Part shown: positions 26,136 through 35,373 of the stretch, piece after piece
Layout: every line of letters starts with the position of its first letter
How positions within the stretch are numbered: the first letter of the stretch is position 1
NCBI GenBank assembly: GCA_905235375.1
Contig: CAJOLH010000011.1
Location: forward strand, 1 to 52,508
Reading direction: 5' to 3'
Source of the DNA: an uncultured Bacteroidales bacterium
GTDB lineage: Bacteria > Bacteroidota > Bacteroidia > Bacteroidales > UBA3663
Length of the DNA stretch: 52,508 bases
Position numbers and translations under genes: made by a program
Notes under the pieces: model-generated
The model's input: only the letters and a program-made list of their open reading frames with translations
What the model was told of the DNA's origin: nothing
Databases searched by the model: none

Positions 26136-27556
26136 CGAAAGAAAGAACAATGTATCAGTTGCCTCAATTCATGAAATTGGGCATGATTGTCAGTGAGATG
26201 CTTTTCATCAATCTGATATTCTACTATTATTATAAGGGAATACTTTGTCCTGGCAGCAATCATCCGTTCGACATCTCTTACCAGTTCGGGTTCATGGCCA
26301 TGTCGCTCACGGTGGCCTATGTGGTTGGAATCAGGGTTCGTCCCATCTCTTTCTTCTATCGTTCCGATCGTCGAGGCTCCATTCTGCGCAATGTTCTCGC
26401 CTTGGTGATTACGATGGGTGTGGTCTTCTGGTTCTTTGCTTTGGCCTTCGATTTCAATATCAAGTTCCAGTCTGTACGTATCATCTACGTATTGGTCAGC
26501 ATCTATGTTTGCCTGGCTCTGTGGCGTTTTTTTTGTCTCGGGGTTATCCGCTGGTTCCGCACACGCGGTCGCAATCTGCATCATGTAATCTTTGTCGGTA
26601 ACAACGAGCCTATTCGCGAACTTGGAGACGAGATGCGACACCCGTTCTATGGGTATCGCGTGGAGGGATATTTTGCCGATGAACCCATGACTCCCAATCC
26701 TGAAGGACTGAACTATCTTGGCAAGGTTTCCGATGCAGTCGGATATGTGAAGGAGCATCCTTACCTACAGCACCTCTACTGTTCGCTGCCTGCTGTACGG
26801 GCGAATGAGATACGGGAGATTATCAATACCTGCGAAAAGAATTGTGTGCGCTTTTATGCTGTCCCGCAGCTGCGTACGTATCTGAAGCGTAAGATGCAGC
26901 TTGAGATTCTGGGCACTATTCCGGTGCTCAGCGTCCGCGATAATCCTCTCGATATGCTGACCAATCGCATCATCAAGCGTTCGTTCGACCTTGTGGTGTC
27001 GGCTCTTTTCATGATTCCCTTCTGGCTTATCATTATGCCTATTGTCAGTGTCCTTACTCATTTCCTTCAGCCTGGACCTGTTTTCTTCAAGCAGAAGCGC
27101 AACGGATTGAACGGAAAAGAGTTTATATGCTATAAGTTCCGTTCGATGAAGGTCAATGCCGATGCCGATGTGAGACAGGCCACCGAGGATGACCCGCGCA
27201 AGACCAAGTTCGGCGACTTCATGCGACGTACGTCGATTGACGAACTCCCACAGTTCATCAATGTGTTCAAGGGAGAGATGTCGATTGTCGGTCCACGTCC
27301 CCACATGGTGAAGCATACCGAGGAATATTCCAAGCTTATCGACAAGTATATGGTTCGTCATTTGGTGCTTCCTGGCATTACCGGGTGGGCTCAGATCAAT
27401 GGTGCCCGAGGTGAAACCAAGGAACTTTGGCAAATGGAAGACCGCATTAAGAAGGATGTGTGGTATGTTGAGAACTGGTCATTCTCGCTCGACTTGAAGA
27501 TTATGTTCAGAACCGTATGGCAAGTCATCTTTAAAAAAGACAAGCAGGCATATTAG
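26132..27556 (+). CDS. Undecaprenyl-phosphate sugar phosphotransferase (exopolysaccharide priming enzyme)
   Basis: 474 aa, WcaJ/WbaP-type layout: four or five N-terminal membrane helices (10-130), a Rossmann-like middle part ([16 protein letters not shown]), another helix near 290-310, and the catalytic bacterial sugar transferase domain: [54 protein letters not shown] and [17 protein letters not shown]. It loads the first sugar-1-phosphate onto undecaprenyl phosphate for capsule or exopolysaccharide. Its ATG overlaps the thyA stop (ATGA); no other glycan genes are nearby. A start six codons later (MYQLPQF) is possible. Confidence 0.92.
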   Translation: MTKERTMYQLPQFMKLGMIVSEMLFINLIFYYYYKGILCPGSNHPFDISYQFGFMAMSLTVAYVVGIRVRPISFFYRSDRRGSILRNVLALVITMGVVFWFFALAFDFNIKFQSVRIIYVLVSIYVCLALWRFFCLGVIRWFRTRGRNLHHVIFVGNNEPIRELGDEMRHPFYGYRVEGYFADEPMTPNPEGLNYLGKVSDAVGYVKEHPYLQHLYCSLPAVRANEIREIINTCEKNCVRFYAVPQLRTYLKRKMQLEILGTIPVLSVRDNPLDMLTNRIIKRSFDLVVSALFMIPFWLIIMPIVSVLTHFLQPGPVFFKQKRNGLNGKEFICYKFRSMKVNADADVRQATEDDPRKTKFGDFMRRTSIDELPQFINVFKGEMSIVGPRPHMVKHTEEYSKLIDKYMVRHLVLPGITGWAQINGARGETKELWQMEDRIKKDVWYVENWSFSLDLKIMFRTVWQVIFKKDKQAY

Positions 27557-28260
27557 ATTGATGGTGGCAACAGATGGACGACTCCTTCTCTAGCTACCAT
27601 GAAATGAAAGTCTATGCCGGCGAATGTGAACCCGTAGATACGTTGCTCATCATGATGATAGTGCGGACGAGGGTCTTGCCCAAGCACCTTGCGTAGGGCT
27701 TGCCATTGCTCCTCCTTTAAATTATATAATGTATAGAATTCCTCGGGTATCACTACTTCGAGGTTTTTTTGTGTATAGGTTTGGTCGGTGAATCCTCCTC
27801 GTGCATCGGGGCGGCTGTCGGCAAAAGGAAGGTAGGGCTTGATGTCGAGGATGGGAGTGCCATTCATCAGGTCGGCACCCTTCACACGGATGATGGGTCC
27901 ATCGGGCGTATTTAATTCGATTGCTTCAATTTCGACACACGACAGCCCGATGGGATTTGGGCGGAACGGCGAACGTGTGGCAAAGACGCCCATGCGCCTG
28001 TTGCCGCCCAGTCTAGGAGGTCTGACTGTCGGCGACCAGTTTTTTGCATCATCCGATGACCGAGGTGTTTCCACTTCCGAAAAGACCCATATAAGCCATA
28101 GGTGCGAATATCCTTCAAGCCCTCGTAAGGCTTCGGCTACACGAAATTCGGGTTGAAAGACGATACGCCCTTCGAGTTCGGGGATGAGCCCGGCTTGGCG
28201 TGGAATACCGAATTTGCTGTCGAAGTCGGTCTCGATGTGTGCTATGATTTTACATTCCAT
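27553..28260 (-). CDS. trmO: tRNA (N6-threonylcarbamoyladenosine37-N6)-methyltransferase TrmO
   Basis: 235 aa. The TsaA/TrmO domain is clear: IGIPRQAGL-type FGIPRQAGLIPELEG, LRGLEGYSHLWLIWVF, then RPPRLGGNRRMGVFATRSPFRPNPIGLS and KGADLMNGTPILDIKPYLPFAD. The C-terminal domain follows (DPRPHYHHDEQRIYGF). It adds a methyl group to t6A37 in threonine tRNAs using SAM. It converges on the sugar transferase gene with overlapping stop codons (27553-27556) and has its own promoter at 28287. Confidence 0.93.
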   Translation of the reverse strand: MECKIIAHIETDFDSKFGIPRQAGLIPELEGRIVFQPEFRVAEALRGLEGYSHLWLIWVFSEVETPRSSDDAKNWSPTVRPPRLGGNRRMGVFATRSPFRPNPIGLSCVEIEAIELNTPDGPIIRVKGADLMNGTPILDIKPYLPFADSRPDARGGFTDQTYTQKNLEVVIPEEFYTLYNLKEEQWQALRKVLGQDPRPHYHHDEQRIYGFTFAGIDFHFMVAREGVVHLLPPSI

Positions 28261-28286
28261 TGTCGGAGAATCTTTGTTTCTGTGTG

Positions 28287-28294
28287 CAAATATA
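28287..28294 (-). promoter_or_regulatory. TAnnTTTG promoter for trmO
   Basis: TATATTTG followed by CACAC on the minus strand, 26 bp upstream of the trmO ATG. Confidence 0.6.
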
Positions 28295-28399
28295 CTCTAT
28301 TTTTCTGACAATTTTGATAAAAATGGTGCAAAAACATGGAAAATTTGTAAAAAAATCAAAAAAAAGAGACTTTTTTATACGGCATATTAAAATTTAGCC

Positions 28400-28407
28400 T
28401 ATCTTTG
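28400..28407 (+). promoter_or_regulatory. TAnnTTTG promoter of the trp operon
   Basis: TATCTTTG followed by CACC, 26 bp upstream of the Trp-rich leader ORF and about 200 bp upstream of trpB. No further -7 element was found inside the operon. Confidence 0.75.
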
Positions 28408-28433
28408 CACCAACAAAATAAAACTATTTTCGA

Positions 28434-28481
28434 ATGACAATGACTCGTGCATATTGGTGGTGGCGCAAACTCATGACATGA
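28434..28481 (+). CDS. trpL: trp operon leader peptide (MTMTRAYWWWRKLMT)
   Basis: A 15-codon ORF beginning 26 bp after the trp -7 element. It carries three consecutive TGG codons (28455-28463), the classic sensor of charged tRNA-Trp, and its TGA stop overlaps the first base of the antiterminator strand. Position, codon content and the stems that follow make it the leader peptide of a transcription attenuator. ATG 28440 could also start it. Confidence 0.88.
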   Translation: MTMTRAYWWWRKLMT

Positions 28482-28563
28482 CGTTGTGGGTTGCACCCTT
28501 ATGCTCGTAGAAACGGTATATAATAGGGCTTGCAGGACACAACGTCTTGCAAGCCCTCTTTTT
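28461..28563 (+). promoter_or_regulatory. trp attenuator: anti-antiterminator, antiterminator and terminator stems
   Basis: Terminator: AGGGCTTGCA (28525-28534) pairs perfectly with TGCAAGCCCT (28548-28557), loop 13 nt, then CTTTTTAT. Antiterminator: GACGTTGTG (28480-28488) pairs with CACAACGTC (28538-28546), extended by TGCA 28492-28495 with 28531-28534 and CCC 28496-28498 with GGG 28526-28528; this uses up the left terminator arm, so the two exclude each other. An early stem, GGCGCAA (28462-28468) with TTGCACC (28491-28497, one mismatch), would form when ribosomes do not stall. A ribosome stalled on the Trp codons would cover it and favour the antiterminator. Confidence 0.85.
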
Positions 28564-28610
28564 ATAATTACCAATCCATTCATCAATCTCAAAGACAATC
28601 TTGCAGGAAA

Positions 28611-29819
28611 ATGAAATCTTTCCAAGTTGATGCTTCCGGCTTTTACGGCCGCTTTGGAGGGGCATACGTCCCGGAAATCCTCTATAAGACTGTGGAGGAC
28701 CTGAAGAATGCCTATCTCCCAATTATTGAGAGCAAGGAATTCCAGGATGAGTATCGGCAACTGTTGCGCGACTATGTGGGTCGTCCTTCGCCGCTCTATT
28801 TTGCCAAACGCATGAGTGAGCGGTATGGCTGCCAACTCTATTTGAAGCGCGAGGATCTCAACCATACGGGGGCGCACAAGATCAACAATGCCATTGGACA
28901 GATCCTGATTGCCAAGCGCATGGGCAAAACACGCATCGTGGCCGAGACAGGCGCTGGTCAGCATGGCGTGGCTACGGCTACGGTATGTGCGCTGATGAAT
29001 ATGCCGTGCCGTGTCTATATGGGCGCTCTCGATGTGCAGCGCCAGCATGTCAATGTGGAGCGTATGAAGATGCTCGGTGCCGAGGTTTATCCTGTCGAAA
29101 GTGGCAACCGTACGCTCAAGGATGCCACCAACGAGGCCATTCGTGACTGGTGTTGTCATCCTTCCGACACATTCTACATCATTGGCTCCACGGTCGGTCC
29201 TCATCCATATCCCGACATGGTGGCACGCTTGCAGTCAATCATCTCCGAAGAACTCAAGTGGCAGCTTCGCGAGAAGGTGGGGCGTGACTATCCTGACTAT
29301 CTCATGGCATGCGTGGGAGGTGGCTCCAATGCGGCAGGCACCATCTATCATTACATCGACGATGAGCGTGTGCGACTGGTACTGGCTGAGGCTGGCGGTC
29401 ATGGCATCGACTCGGGCGAGACGGCGGCATCCATGCAGATAGGTACGTTGGGCATCCTCCATGGTTCACGCATCAAGCTGATGCAGACAGACGATGGCCA
29501 GATTGTCGAGCCTTATAGTATCTCGGCCGGTCTTGATTATCCTGGCACAGGCCCCATCCATTGCAACCTCTACGAACAGAAGCGTGCCACCGTATTGCCA
29601 GCCAACGACGACGAGGCCTTGCGAGCTGCTTTCGAACTGACACGCGTCGAAGGCATCATTCCCGCTCTTGAGAGCGCACACGCCCTGGCGCTGCTTCCCA
29701 AACTCAAGCATTTGTTCCGTCCTGAGGATGTCGTTGTGCTTACAGTCTCCGGGCGTGGCGACAAGGATCTCGACACCTATCTCAAATACAAGGATGACCC
29801 CAATATGCAGGTTTTATGA
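28611..29819 (+). CDS. trpB: Tryptophan synthase beta subunit
   Basis: 402 aa from ATG 28611 (AGGA sits 6 bp before it); an earlier in-frame start would overlap the terminator. PLP is bound by Lys90 in LKREDLNHTGAHKINN; other signatures are AETGAGQHGVATA, GGGSNAAG for the phosphate loop and EPYSISAGLDYPGTGP. With TrpA it condenses indole with serine. It is the first structural gene of the operon, far from trpA at the end, an order seen in Bacteroidota. Confidence 0.97.
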   Translation: MKSFQVDASGFYGRFGGAYVPEILYKTVEDLKNAYLPIIESKEFQDEYRQLLRDYVGRPSPLYFAKRMSERYGCQLYLKREDLNHTGAHKINNAIGQILIAKRMGKTRIVAETGAGQHGVATATVCALMNMPCRVYMGALDVQRQHVNVERMKMLGAEVYPVESGNRTLKDATNEAIRDWCCHPSDTFYIIGSTVGPHPYPDMVARLQSIISEELKWQLREKVGRDYPDYLMACVGGGSNAAGTIYHYIDDERVRLVLAEAGGHGIDSGETAASMQIGTLGILHGSRIKLMQTDDGQIVEPYSISAGLDYPGTGPIHCNLYEQKRATVLPANDDEALRAAFELTRVEGIIPALESAHALALLPKLKHLFRPEDVVVLTVSGRGDKDLDTYLKYKDDPNMQVL

Positions 29820-29841
29820 ACATTTGAAAGCACAGACGACA

Positions 29842-31254
29842 ATGTACACCTATAAGATTAACAGCAAGATCATGTTGGGCGATCTGCTGACCCCGGTAAG
29901 CGCATATTTGCGACTCCGCGAACTTTCCGCCCAATCCGTGCTGATGGAGTCCAGCGATTATCATTCGGGCAAGAATGCCCGTTCGTTTATCGCTTTGCAA
30001 CCCATGGCACACGTCGCCATTGGCCATGGCATGGGCAGCTGCCTATACCCTGATGGCAAGACTTTCCAGCATCCCATCGACCGTGCGTATCGCAGTGATG
30101 CCATCATCGGTGAGTTCATGCACTCGTTCAAATTCGAGGGTGATGATCATCAACTGGGATGTTGCCAGCTGTGGGGATTCACCTCGTTCAATGCCGTTCG
30201 TTATTTTGAGGATATTGCCGTCAAGGACGAGACGCAGACCAGGAACGATGCTCCCGACATGCTCTATATATTATTTAAATATGTATTGGAGTTCGACCAC
30301 TATAACAATCGTCTGACCATCTACGAACTTCTTCAATCTGGCGAGCCATCGGGGATCGAAGAGGTCGAGCGTATGTTGAACCGGCCTGCTGTGGGACGTT
30401 TCTCGTTCCGCCCGGTGGGAGAAGTTAGTAGCACGCTGACCGATGAAGAGCATAAGGCCAACATTCGTCGAGGCATTGCACATTGCAAACGCGGTGATGT
30501 CTTCCAGATTGTGTTGTCGCGTCGATTCATCCAGCACTATGAGGGCGATGACTTCAATCTCTATCGCGCCCTTCGTTCCATCAATCCATCACCCTACCTT
30601 TTCTATATGGATTTCGGCGGCTTCCGCATCTTCGGTTCTTCGCCTGAAACCCATTGTCGCATCGAACGCAGTGACGATCGATTCATTGCATATATCGACC
30701 CCATAGCGGGCACTACCCGCCGTACGGGTGACGATGTGCAGGATGTGAAAAACGCCAATTATCTGCGCAACGATCCGAAGGAGAATGCCGAACACGTGAT
30801 GCTGGTTGACCTGGCGCGCAATGACCTTTCGCGCAACTGTCATCATGTCAAGGTCGATTTCTACAAGGAACTGCAGTACTACAGCCATGTTATCCATCTG
30901 GTGAGTCGCGTGTCGGGCATACTCAATCGCGATGCCGACCCCATCAAGACATTCATCGACACCTTCCCGGCAGGCACGCTTTCGGGAGCACCCAAGGTGA
31001 GGGCCATGCAGCTCATCTCCGACTTTGAACCCCATAATCGTGGAGCCTATGGAGGCTGTGTGGGCAGCATCTCGTTCGATGGCTCGCTCAATCAGGCTAT
31101 CACTATCCGCACTTTCGTCAGTCGTAATAATGAACTGTGGTTCCAGGCTGGTGGTGGCATTGTTGCCAAAAGCAACGAGGAATATGAGCTCCAGGAAGTC
31201 AACAACAAGCTCGGCGCACTTCGTCGCGCCATTCTTATGGCTCAGGAGCTGTGA
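29842..31254 (+). CDS. trpE: Anthranilate synthase component I
   Basis: 470 aa from ATG 29842, 22 bp after trpB. The N-terminal region has SVLMESSD, the LLES-type motif that binds tryptophan for feedback inhibition. The catalytic chorismate-binding part shows FQIVLSRRF, SPYLFYMDFGGFRIFGSSPE, PIAGTTRRTGDD, ENAEHVMLVDLARNDLSR, FPAGTLSGAPKVRAMQLI and GGIVAKSNEEYELQEV. It makes anthranilate from chorismate using ammonia supplied by TrpG. The start inside trpB DNA at 29668 is not used. Confidence 0.96.
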   Translation: MYTYKINSKIMLGDLLTPVSAYLRLRELSAQSVLMESSDYHSGKNARSFIALQPMAHVAIGHGMGSCLYPDGKTFQHPIDRAYRSDAIIGEFMHSFKFEGDDHQLGCCQLWGFTSFNAVRYFEDIAVKDETQTRNDAPDMLYILFKYVLEFDHYNNRLTIYELLQSGEPSGIEEVERMLNRPAVGRFSFRPVGEVSSTLTDEEHKANIRRGIAHCKRGDVFQIVLSRRFIQHYEGDDFNLYRALRSINPSPYLFYMDFGGFRIFGSSPETHCRIERSDDRFIAYIDPIAGTTRRTGDDVQDVKNANYLRNDPKENAEHVMLVDLARNDLSRNCHHVKVDFYKELQYYSHVIHLVSRVSGILNRDADPIKTFIDTFPAGTLSGAPKVRAMQLISDFEPHNRGAYGGCVGSISFDGSLNQAITIRTFVSRNNELWFQAGGGIVAKSNEEYELQEVNNKLGALRRAILMAQEL

Positions 31255-31337
31255 TAGCTGAATCTGATTAGTAGTACCTATATTATTAATAGTATAGTAA
31301 TTATAGTAACGATAGTAACTATCAACATTCGATCCCT

Positions 31338-31928
31338 ATGAATATTGCAATGATTGATAACTATGATTCCTTTACCTACAATCTGGTACATCTCGTAAAG
31401 GAACTTGGAGCCGAGGTAACTGTTTTTCGTAATGATCAGTTCTCGCTATCCGATCTCGAACCCTTCGATAAGATTATGCTCTCGCCTGGCCCTGGCATAC
31501 CGAGTGAGGCGGGGTTGCTGCTCGATGTTATTCGAGCCTATGCCGGCGAGAAGCCAATACTTGGCATTTGCTTGGGTGAGCAGGCCATCGGAGAAGTCTT
31601 CGGAGGCAATCTTATCAACCTCGATGAAGTCTTCCACGGCGTACAGACCCCCGCCCACATTGTCGATTTTGTCGAGCACGGCGAACATAAGGTCGATTAC
31701 CTCTTCCGTGGTCTTCATCGAGACATTCTCGTCGGTCGTTATCACTCCTGGGTGGTTGATGCCGAGACAATGCCCGAATGTCTCGAAGTCACCTGCACTT
31801 CCAACGAAGGTCAGGTGATGGCACTTCGCCACCGCGAATATGACGTCCGTGGCATTCAGTTCCATCCCGAATCCGTCCTTACTCCCGACGGCAAGAAAAT
31901 CATCAACAATTGGCTCCTTCACCTATAG
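31338..31928 (+). CDS. trpG: Anthranilate synthase component II (glutamine amidotransferase)
   Basis: 196 aa class I amidotransferase. The nucleophile is Cys78 in ILGICLGEQ, where the usual His after Gly is Glu; the rest of the triad is His176 and Glu178 in FHPESVLTPDG. MIDNYDSFTYNLVH and LSPGPGIPSEAG complete the family pattern. It may also serve p-aminobenzoate synthesis, as TrpG/PabA proteins often do. It follows trpE after 83 bp of AT-rich repeats. Confidence 0.95.
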   Translation: MNIAMIDNYDSFTYNLVHLVKELGAEVTVFRNDQFSLSDLEPFDKIMLSPGPGIPSEAGLLLDVIRAYAGEKPILGICLGEQAIGEVFGGNLINLDEVFHGVQTPAHIVDFVEHGEHKVDYLFRGLHRDILVGRYHSWVVDAETMPECLEVTCTSNEGQVMALRHREYDVRGIQFHPESVLTPDGKKIINNWLLHL

Positions 31929-32020
31929 GCGGCTTTTAGAACTCGAAATTCTCTGAATTCTCGGAGTTCTCTGAATTATACTAAAACATCGAATCTTTTA
32001 ATCTCTTTATAAATACAACA

Positions 32021-33016
32021 ATGAAATCTTATCTCAATAAAATCATCGAGGGTCAGATCCTTACACGCGAGGAGACCCACGCCATCATGCTGGGCATTAC
32101 TCAGCAGAAGTATAACGATTGCCAGATTGCTGCCTTGCTCATGGCCTTGCAGGTGCGAGGTGTCACCGTGGATGAGTTGCTCGGTTTTCGTGATGGACTG
32201 CTTGAGACGGGTCTCAGCATCAACCTCGAAGGCTATGAAACTTTGGACATCGTTGGCACAGGCGGCGATGGCAAGAACACCTTCAATATCTCCACTTGCG
32301 CATCGTTCGTTGTCGCTGGTGCAGGCTACAAGGTCTCAAAACATGGCAATGGAAGTTCCACCTCCGTGTCGGGCGCATCGAATGTGCTTCAAGCTCATGG
32401 CGTGAAGTTCACGTCTGATGCCGACATCATCCGTCGTTCGCTCGACGAAGCTAACATCTGCTATTTCCATGCTCCACTCTTTGCCTACGGCATGAAGTTT
32501 GTCGGTCCTATACGCAAGGCGATGAATGTGCCCACATGCTTCAATCTTTTGGGTCCGTTGGTTAATCCCTGCCATCCTAAGTATTCGCTGCACGGCACTG
32601 CCAACCAAGCTCAGATGAGACTTTATGTCAATGCACATCAGAAAATAGGCGATACATACGGTGTCATCTCTTCCTACGACGGCTACGATGAAATCTCCCT
32701 TACCTCGGGCTTCAAGCTTGTGACCAACAACTTCGAGAAGGTCTTTACCCCCAAAGACCTTGGCCTGAATTATGTCAATGCCGACGACATCTTTGGTGGC
32801 CATACTCCGGCTGATGCAAAAAAGATTTTCGACAATGTGCTCGAAGGCAAGGCCACCGAAGCACAGAAGTCGGTCATCATCGCCAACGCTGCCTGTGGCA
32901 TCTCGATCATCGACCGTAACATCAGCATTGAGGATAGTGTCGGCATGGCGCGCGAATCAATCGAGTCGGGTCGTGCCTTGGCATCGTTCAAGACATTCTT
33001 AAATATCAACAGCTGA
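32021..33016 (+). CDS. trpD: Anthranilate phosphoribosyltransferase
   Basis: 331 aa. The PRPP-binding region is DIVGTGGDGKNTFNISTCASF, followed by KHGNGSSTSVSGASNVLQAHG and LFAYGMKFVGPIRKAMNVPTCFNLLGPLVNP. It attaches phosphoribosyl to anthranilate. Not fused to TrpG, unlike in enterics. Its TGA overlaps the trpC ATG by one base, so the two are probably translationally coupled. Confidence 0.97.
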   Translation: MKSYLNKIIEGQILTREETHAIMLGITQQKYNDCQIAALLMALQVRGVTVDELLGFRDGLLETGLSINLEGYETLDIVGTGGDGKNTFNISTCASFVVAGAGYKVSKHGNGSSTSVSGASNVLQAHGVKFTSDADIIRRSLDEANICYFHAPLFAYGMKFVGPIRKAMNVPTCFNLLGPLVNPCHPKYSLHGTANQAQMRLYVNAHQKIGDTYGVISSYDGYDEISLTSGFKLVTNNFEKVFTPKDLGLNYVNADDIFGGHTPADAKKIFDNVLEGKATEAQKSVIIANAACGISIIDRNISIEDSVGMARESIESGRALASFKTFLNINS

Positions 33017-33789
33017 TGGCAGATATCCTTCAAGAAATCGTAGCTCACAAGCGCCGTGATCTCGACAAGATATTGCGCAAGCGAGTGTCGATGGCCGAGG
33101 CTCTTCGTCAATCAAGGAGTGGCATTATCGCCGAATTCAAGCGGAAGAGCCCTTCGAAAGGATGGATACATTCCGACGTTGAACCCGAACAGGTTATCCC
33201 CCGTTATGTGGAGGGTGGTGCAGCAGCATTGTCGATATTGACCAACGAAGAGTATTTTGGCGGCAGGCCCGAATATATCCCTCGCGTCCGTCACCTCGTC
33301 GGCAACTGCCCGATACTCCGCAAGGAGTTTATCGTCGATCCCTATCAGGTGTATGAAGCCAAGATGCTGGGTGCCGATGCCATCCTGCTCATTGCTGCTG
33401 CTCTTGCTCCGAAGGAGTATTCCCAATTGCTCGCCCTTGCCCATCAGCTCAATCTGGAGGTGCTCCTTGAAGTACACGACCCCGTGGAACTGGAATACCT
33501 TAAGGCCGGAATCCCGGATATGCTTGGCGTCAATAATCGTTCGCTCGGCACGTTTCATACCGATGTTCAGCATTCGTTCGACATTGCTGAGGCAATGCTG
33601 ACAGCCATCTCTCATCTTGGTGCCCAAAGGCCAGTGCTCGTCTCCGAATCGGGCATCTCGAACCCCGAAGTGATCAAGCAACTTCGCAAGGTTGGTTTTC
33701 GAGGCTTCCTCATCGGCGAATGTTTCATGCGCGAATCCGATCCTGGCCAAGCCTTGACCACCTTCGTTCAGGCAATCGCAAATTCTTAA
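33016..33789 (+). CDS. trpC: Indole-3-glycerol-phosphate synthase
   Basis: 257 aa (beta/alpha)8 barrel. Visible signatures: IIAEFKRKSPSKGWI with the catalytic Lys pair, ALSILTNEEYFGG, PILRKEFIVDPYQVYEA, ADAILLIAAAL, LEVHDP, GVNNRSLGTF and VSESGISN. It closes the indole ring of CdRP with loss of CO2. It is separate from TrpF here. A 72-bp TTAATTG repeat separates it from trpF. Confidence 0.97.
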   Translation: MADILQEIVAHKRRDLDKILRKRVSMAEALRQSRSGIIAEFKRKSPSKGWIHSDVEPEQVIPRYVEGGAAALSILTNEEYFGGRPEYIPRVRHLVGNCPILRKEFIVDPYQVYEAKMLGADAILLIAAALAPKEYSQLLALAHQLNLEVLLEVHDPVELEYLKAGIPDMLGVNNRSLGTFHTDVQHSFDIAEAMLTAISHLGAQRPVLVSESGISNPEVIKQLRKVGFRGFLIGECFMRESDPGQALTTFVQAIANS

Positions 33790-33846
33790 TTGTAATTGTT
33801 AATTGTTAATTATTAATTGTTAATTGTTAATTATTAATTGTTAATT
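33787..33846. repeat. TTAATTG/TTAATTA short tandem repeat
   Basis: About eight copies of a 7-8-bp unit (TTAATTG alternating with TTAATTA) fill the trpC-trpF spacer. Confidence 0.8.
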
Positions 33847-33861
33847 GCTGATTGTTTCCGT

Positions 33862-34500
33862 ATGTATATCAAAGTGTGCGGCATGCGCGATGCCCAAAAT
33901 ATTCGCGATGTGGAGGCTCTCGGTGTCGATATCCTCGGCTTCATCTTTTGGCCTAAGTCCAAGCGCTATGTCAGCGAGCAGCCAGCATATCTGCCCGTCA
34001 AAGCCCAGCGTGCAGGAGTGTTTGTGAATGCTTCGCCCGACGAGGTGGTGCAGAAAGTCAAGGAGTATGGGCTTCAATATGTGCAGCTTCATGGTGACGA
34101 GGATCTCGCCTACGTCACAAGTCTTCAGAACCTGTTGGCAACATCGGTCGCCAACAAGCCTCGCATAATTCGTGCCATCCACGTTGAATCGCGCAGCAAA
34201 GTGCTCAAGGCGATGATGTGGGACGGCTTTGTAGATGGCATTCTCTTCGAAGCGCCCACCACGGGCTATGGCGGTTCGGGAGAGTCGTTCGATTGGAGTC
34301 TGCTCTCCAGCTATCGAGGCAACACGCCATTCTTCATCACCGGTGGTATTGGCCCTCAGTCGCTCGATGCACTTCTTGAGTTTGAACATCCCCAGTGGAT
34401 AGGTGTCGATTTGAACAGCCGTTTCGAATCGTCGCCAGCCTTCAAGGACATCGCTTTGCTTCGTCCTTTTGTCGAGGCATTGAAAGATATGAAAGATTAA
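33862..34500 (+). CDS. trpF: Phosphoribosylanthranilate isomerase
   Basis: 212 aa from ATG 33862; an in-frame TTG at 33838 lies within the repeat spacer. IKVCGMRD holds the catalytic Cys7-region residue (KxCG), followed by LGFIFWPKSKRYV, VQLHGDE and, late, FITGGIGPQSLDALL with GVDLNSRFE (the second catalytic Asp and phosphate loop). It isomerises PRA to CdRP for TrpC. Adjacent downstream is trpA after 75 bp. Confidence 0.95.
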   Translation: MYIKVCGMRDAQNIRDVEALGVDILGFIFWPKSKRYVSEQPAYLPVKAQRAGVFVNASPDEVVQKVKEYGLQYVQLHGDEDLAYVTSLQNLLATSVANKPRIIRAIHVESRSKVLKAMMWDGFVDGILFEAPTTGYGGSGESFDWSLLSSYRGNTPFFITGGIGPQSLDALLEFEHPQWIGVDLNSRFESSPAFKDIALLRPFVEALKDMKD

Positions 34501-34575
34501 TTGTATAATTCTGAATTACAGAATTCCGATATTCCAGGATTCCGTATTAACGATTTAACGAAAAGACCAAAATCT

Positions 34576-35373
34576 ATGAACAGAATCAATGCACTGTTTG
34601 CCAGCAGACCCGAGAAACTGTTGAGTCTCTATTTCTGTGCCGGTGCACCTGCCCTCGAAGGCACTGCCGAGGTTCTGCATGCCATGCAACAGCGCGGCAT
34701 TGCTATGGTCGAGATTGGTATCCCCTTCAGCGACCCGATGGCCGATGGTCCGGTCATTCAGAATGCGGCCACCAAGGCGTTGCGCAATGGCATGACTTTG
34801 CGCAAACTCTTCTCACAGCTCGAAGGCATCCGCCGGTGTCCCTCTGCAGGAGGGGTAGGGGACGCACTCCCCCTCATCCTCATGGGATATCTCAATCCTA
34901 TCCTTCAGTTCGGTTTCGAGCCATTTTGTCAGGAGTGTGTGCGCGTGGGTATTGATGGTGTCATCATCCCAGATCTTCCCTTCAAGGACTATATGGAGGA
35001 CTTCAAGCCCATCGCCGACCATTATGACCTGCGCATCATCATGCTCATCACACCCGAGACATCGGAAGAACGCATTCGCTTCATCGACAACAATACTTCT
35101 GGATTCATCTACATGGTTTCTTCGGCCGCCATCACAGGTGCACAGAAAGAGTTCAACGAGGCTAAGCAGGCCTACTTCAATCGTGTCCATGCCATGCATC
35201 TCAAGAACCCTACCATGATTGGTTTCGGCATCAGCAATCGCCAGACCCTCGAGTCTGCACAGGCTAATGCCAATGGTGCCATCATCGGTTCGAAGTTCGT
35301 CCAGTTGCTCGACGAGGAAAACGGAAATGCCCCGAAGGCCTTGGATCGGCTCTTCGAGGCATTGCGTAGTTAG
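34576..35373 (+). CDS. trpA: Tryptophan synthase alpha subunit
   Basis: 265 aa from ATG 34576. Catalytic Glu46 (MVEIGIPFSDP) and Asp57 (MADGPVIQ) correspond to E. coli Glu49 and Asp60; IPDLPFKDY and GFGISNRQT follow. It splits indole-3-glycerol phosphate and hands indole to TrpB. Residues about 86-99 (RRCPSAGGVGDALP) look like extra sequence in the loop before LILMGYLNP; the DNA there (34832-34874) is palindromic and C/G-rich. It is the last trp gene; I found no clear terminator in the following 97 bp. Confidence 0.95.
   Translation: MNRINALFASRPEKLLSLYFCAGAPALEGTAEVLHAMQQRGIAMVEIGIPFSDPMADGPVIQNAATKALRNGMTLRKLFSQLEGIRRCPSAGGVGDALPLILMGYLNPILQFGFEPFCQECVRVGIDGVIIPDLPFKDYMEDFKPIADHYDLRIIMLITPETSEERIRFIDNNTSGFIYMVSSAAITGAQKEFNEAKQAYFNRVHAMHLKNPTMIGFGISNRQTLESAQANANGAIIGSKFVQLLDEENGNAPKALDRLFEALRS

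Noticed and set aside
28530..28610. N-terminal extension of trpB
   Set aside because: It starts inside the attenuator terminator stem; family similarity begins at 28611.
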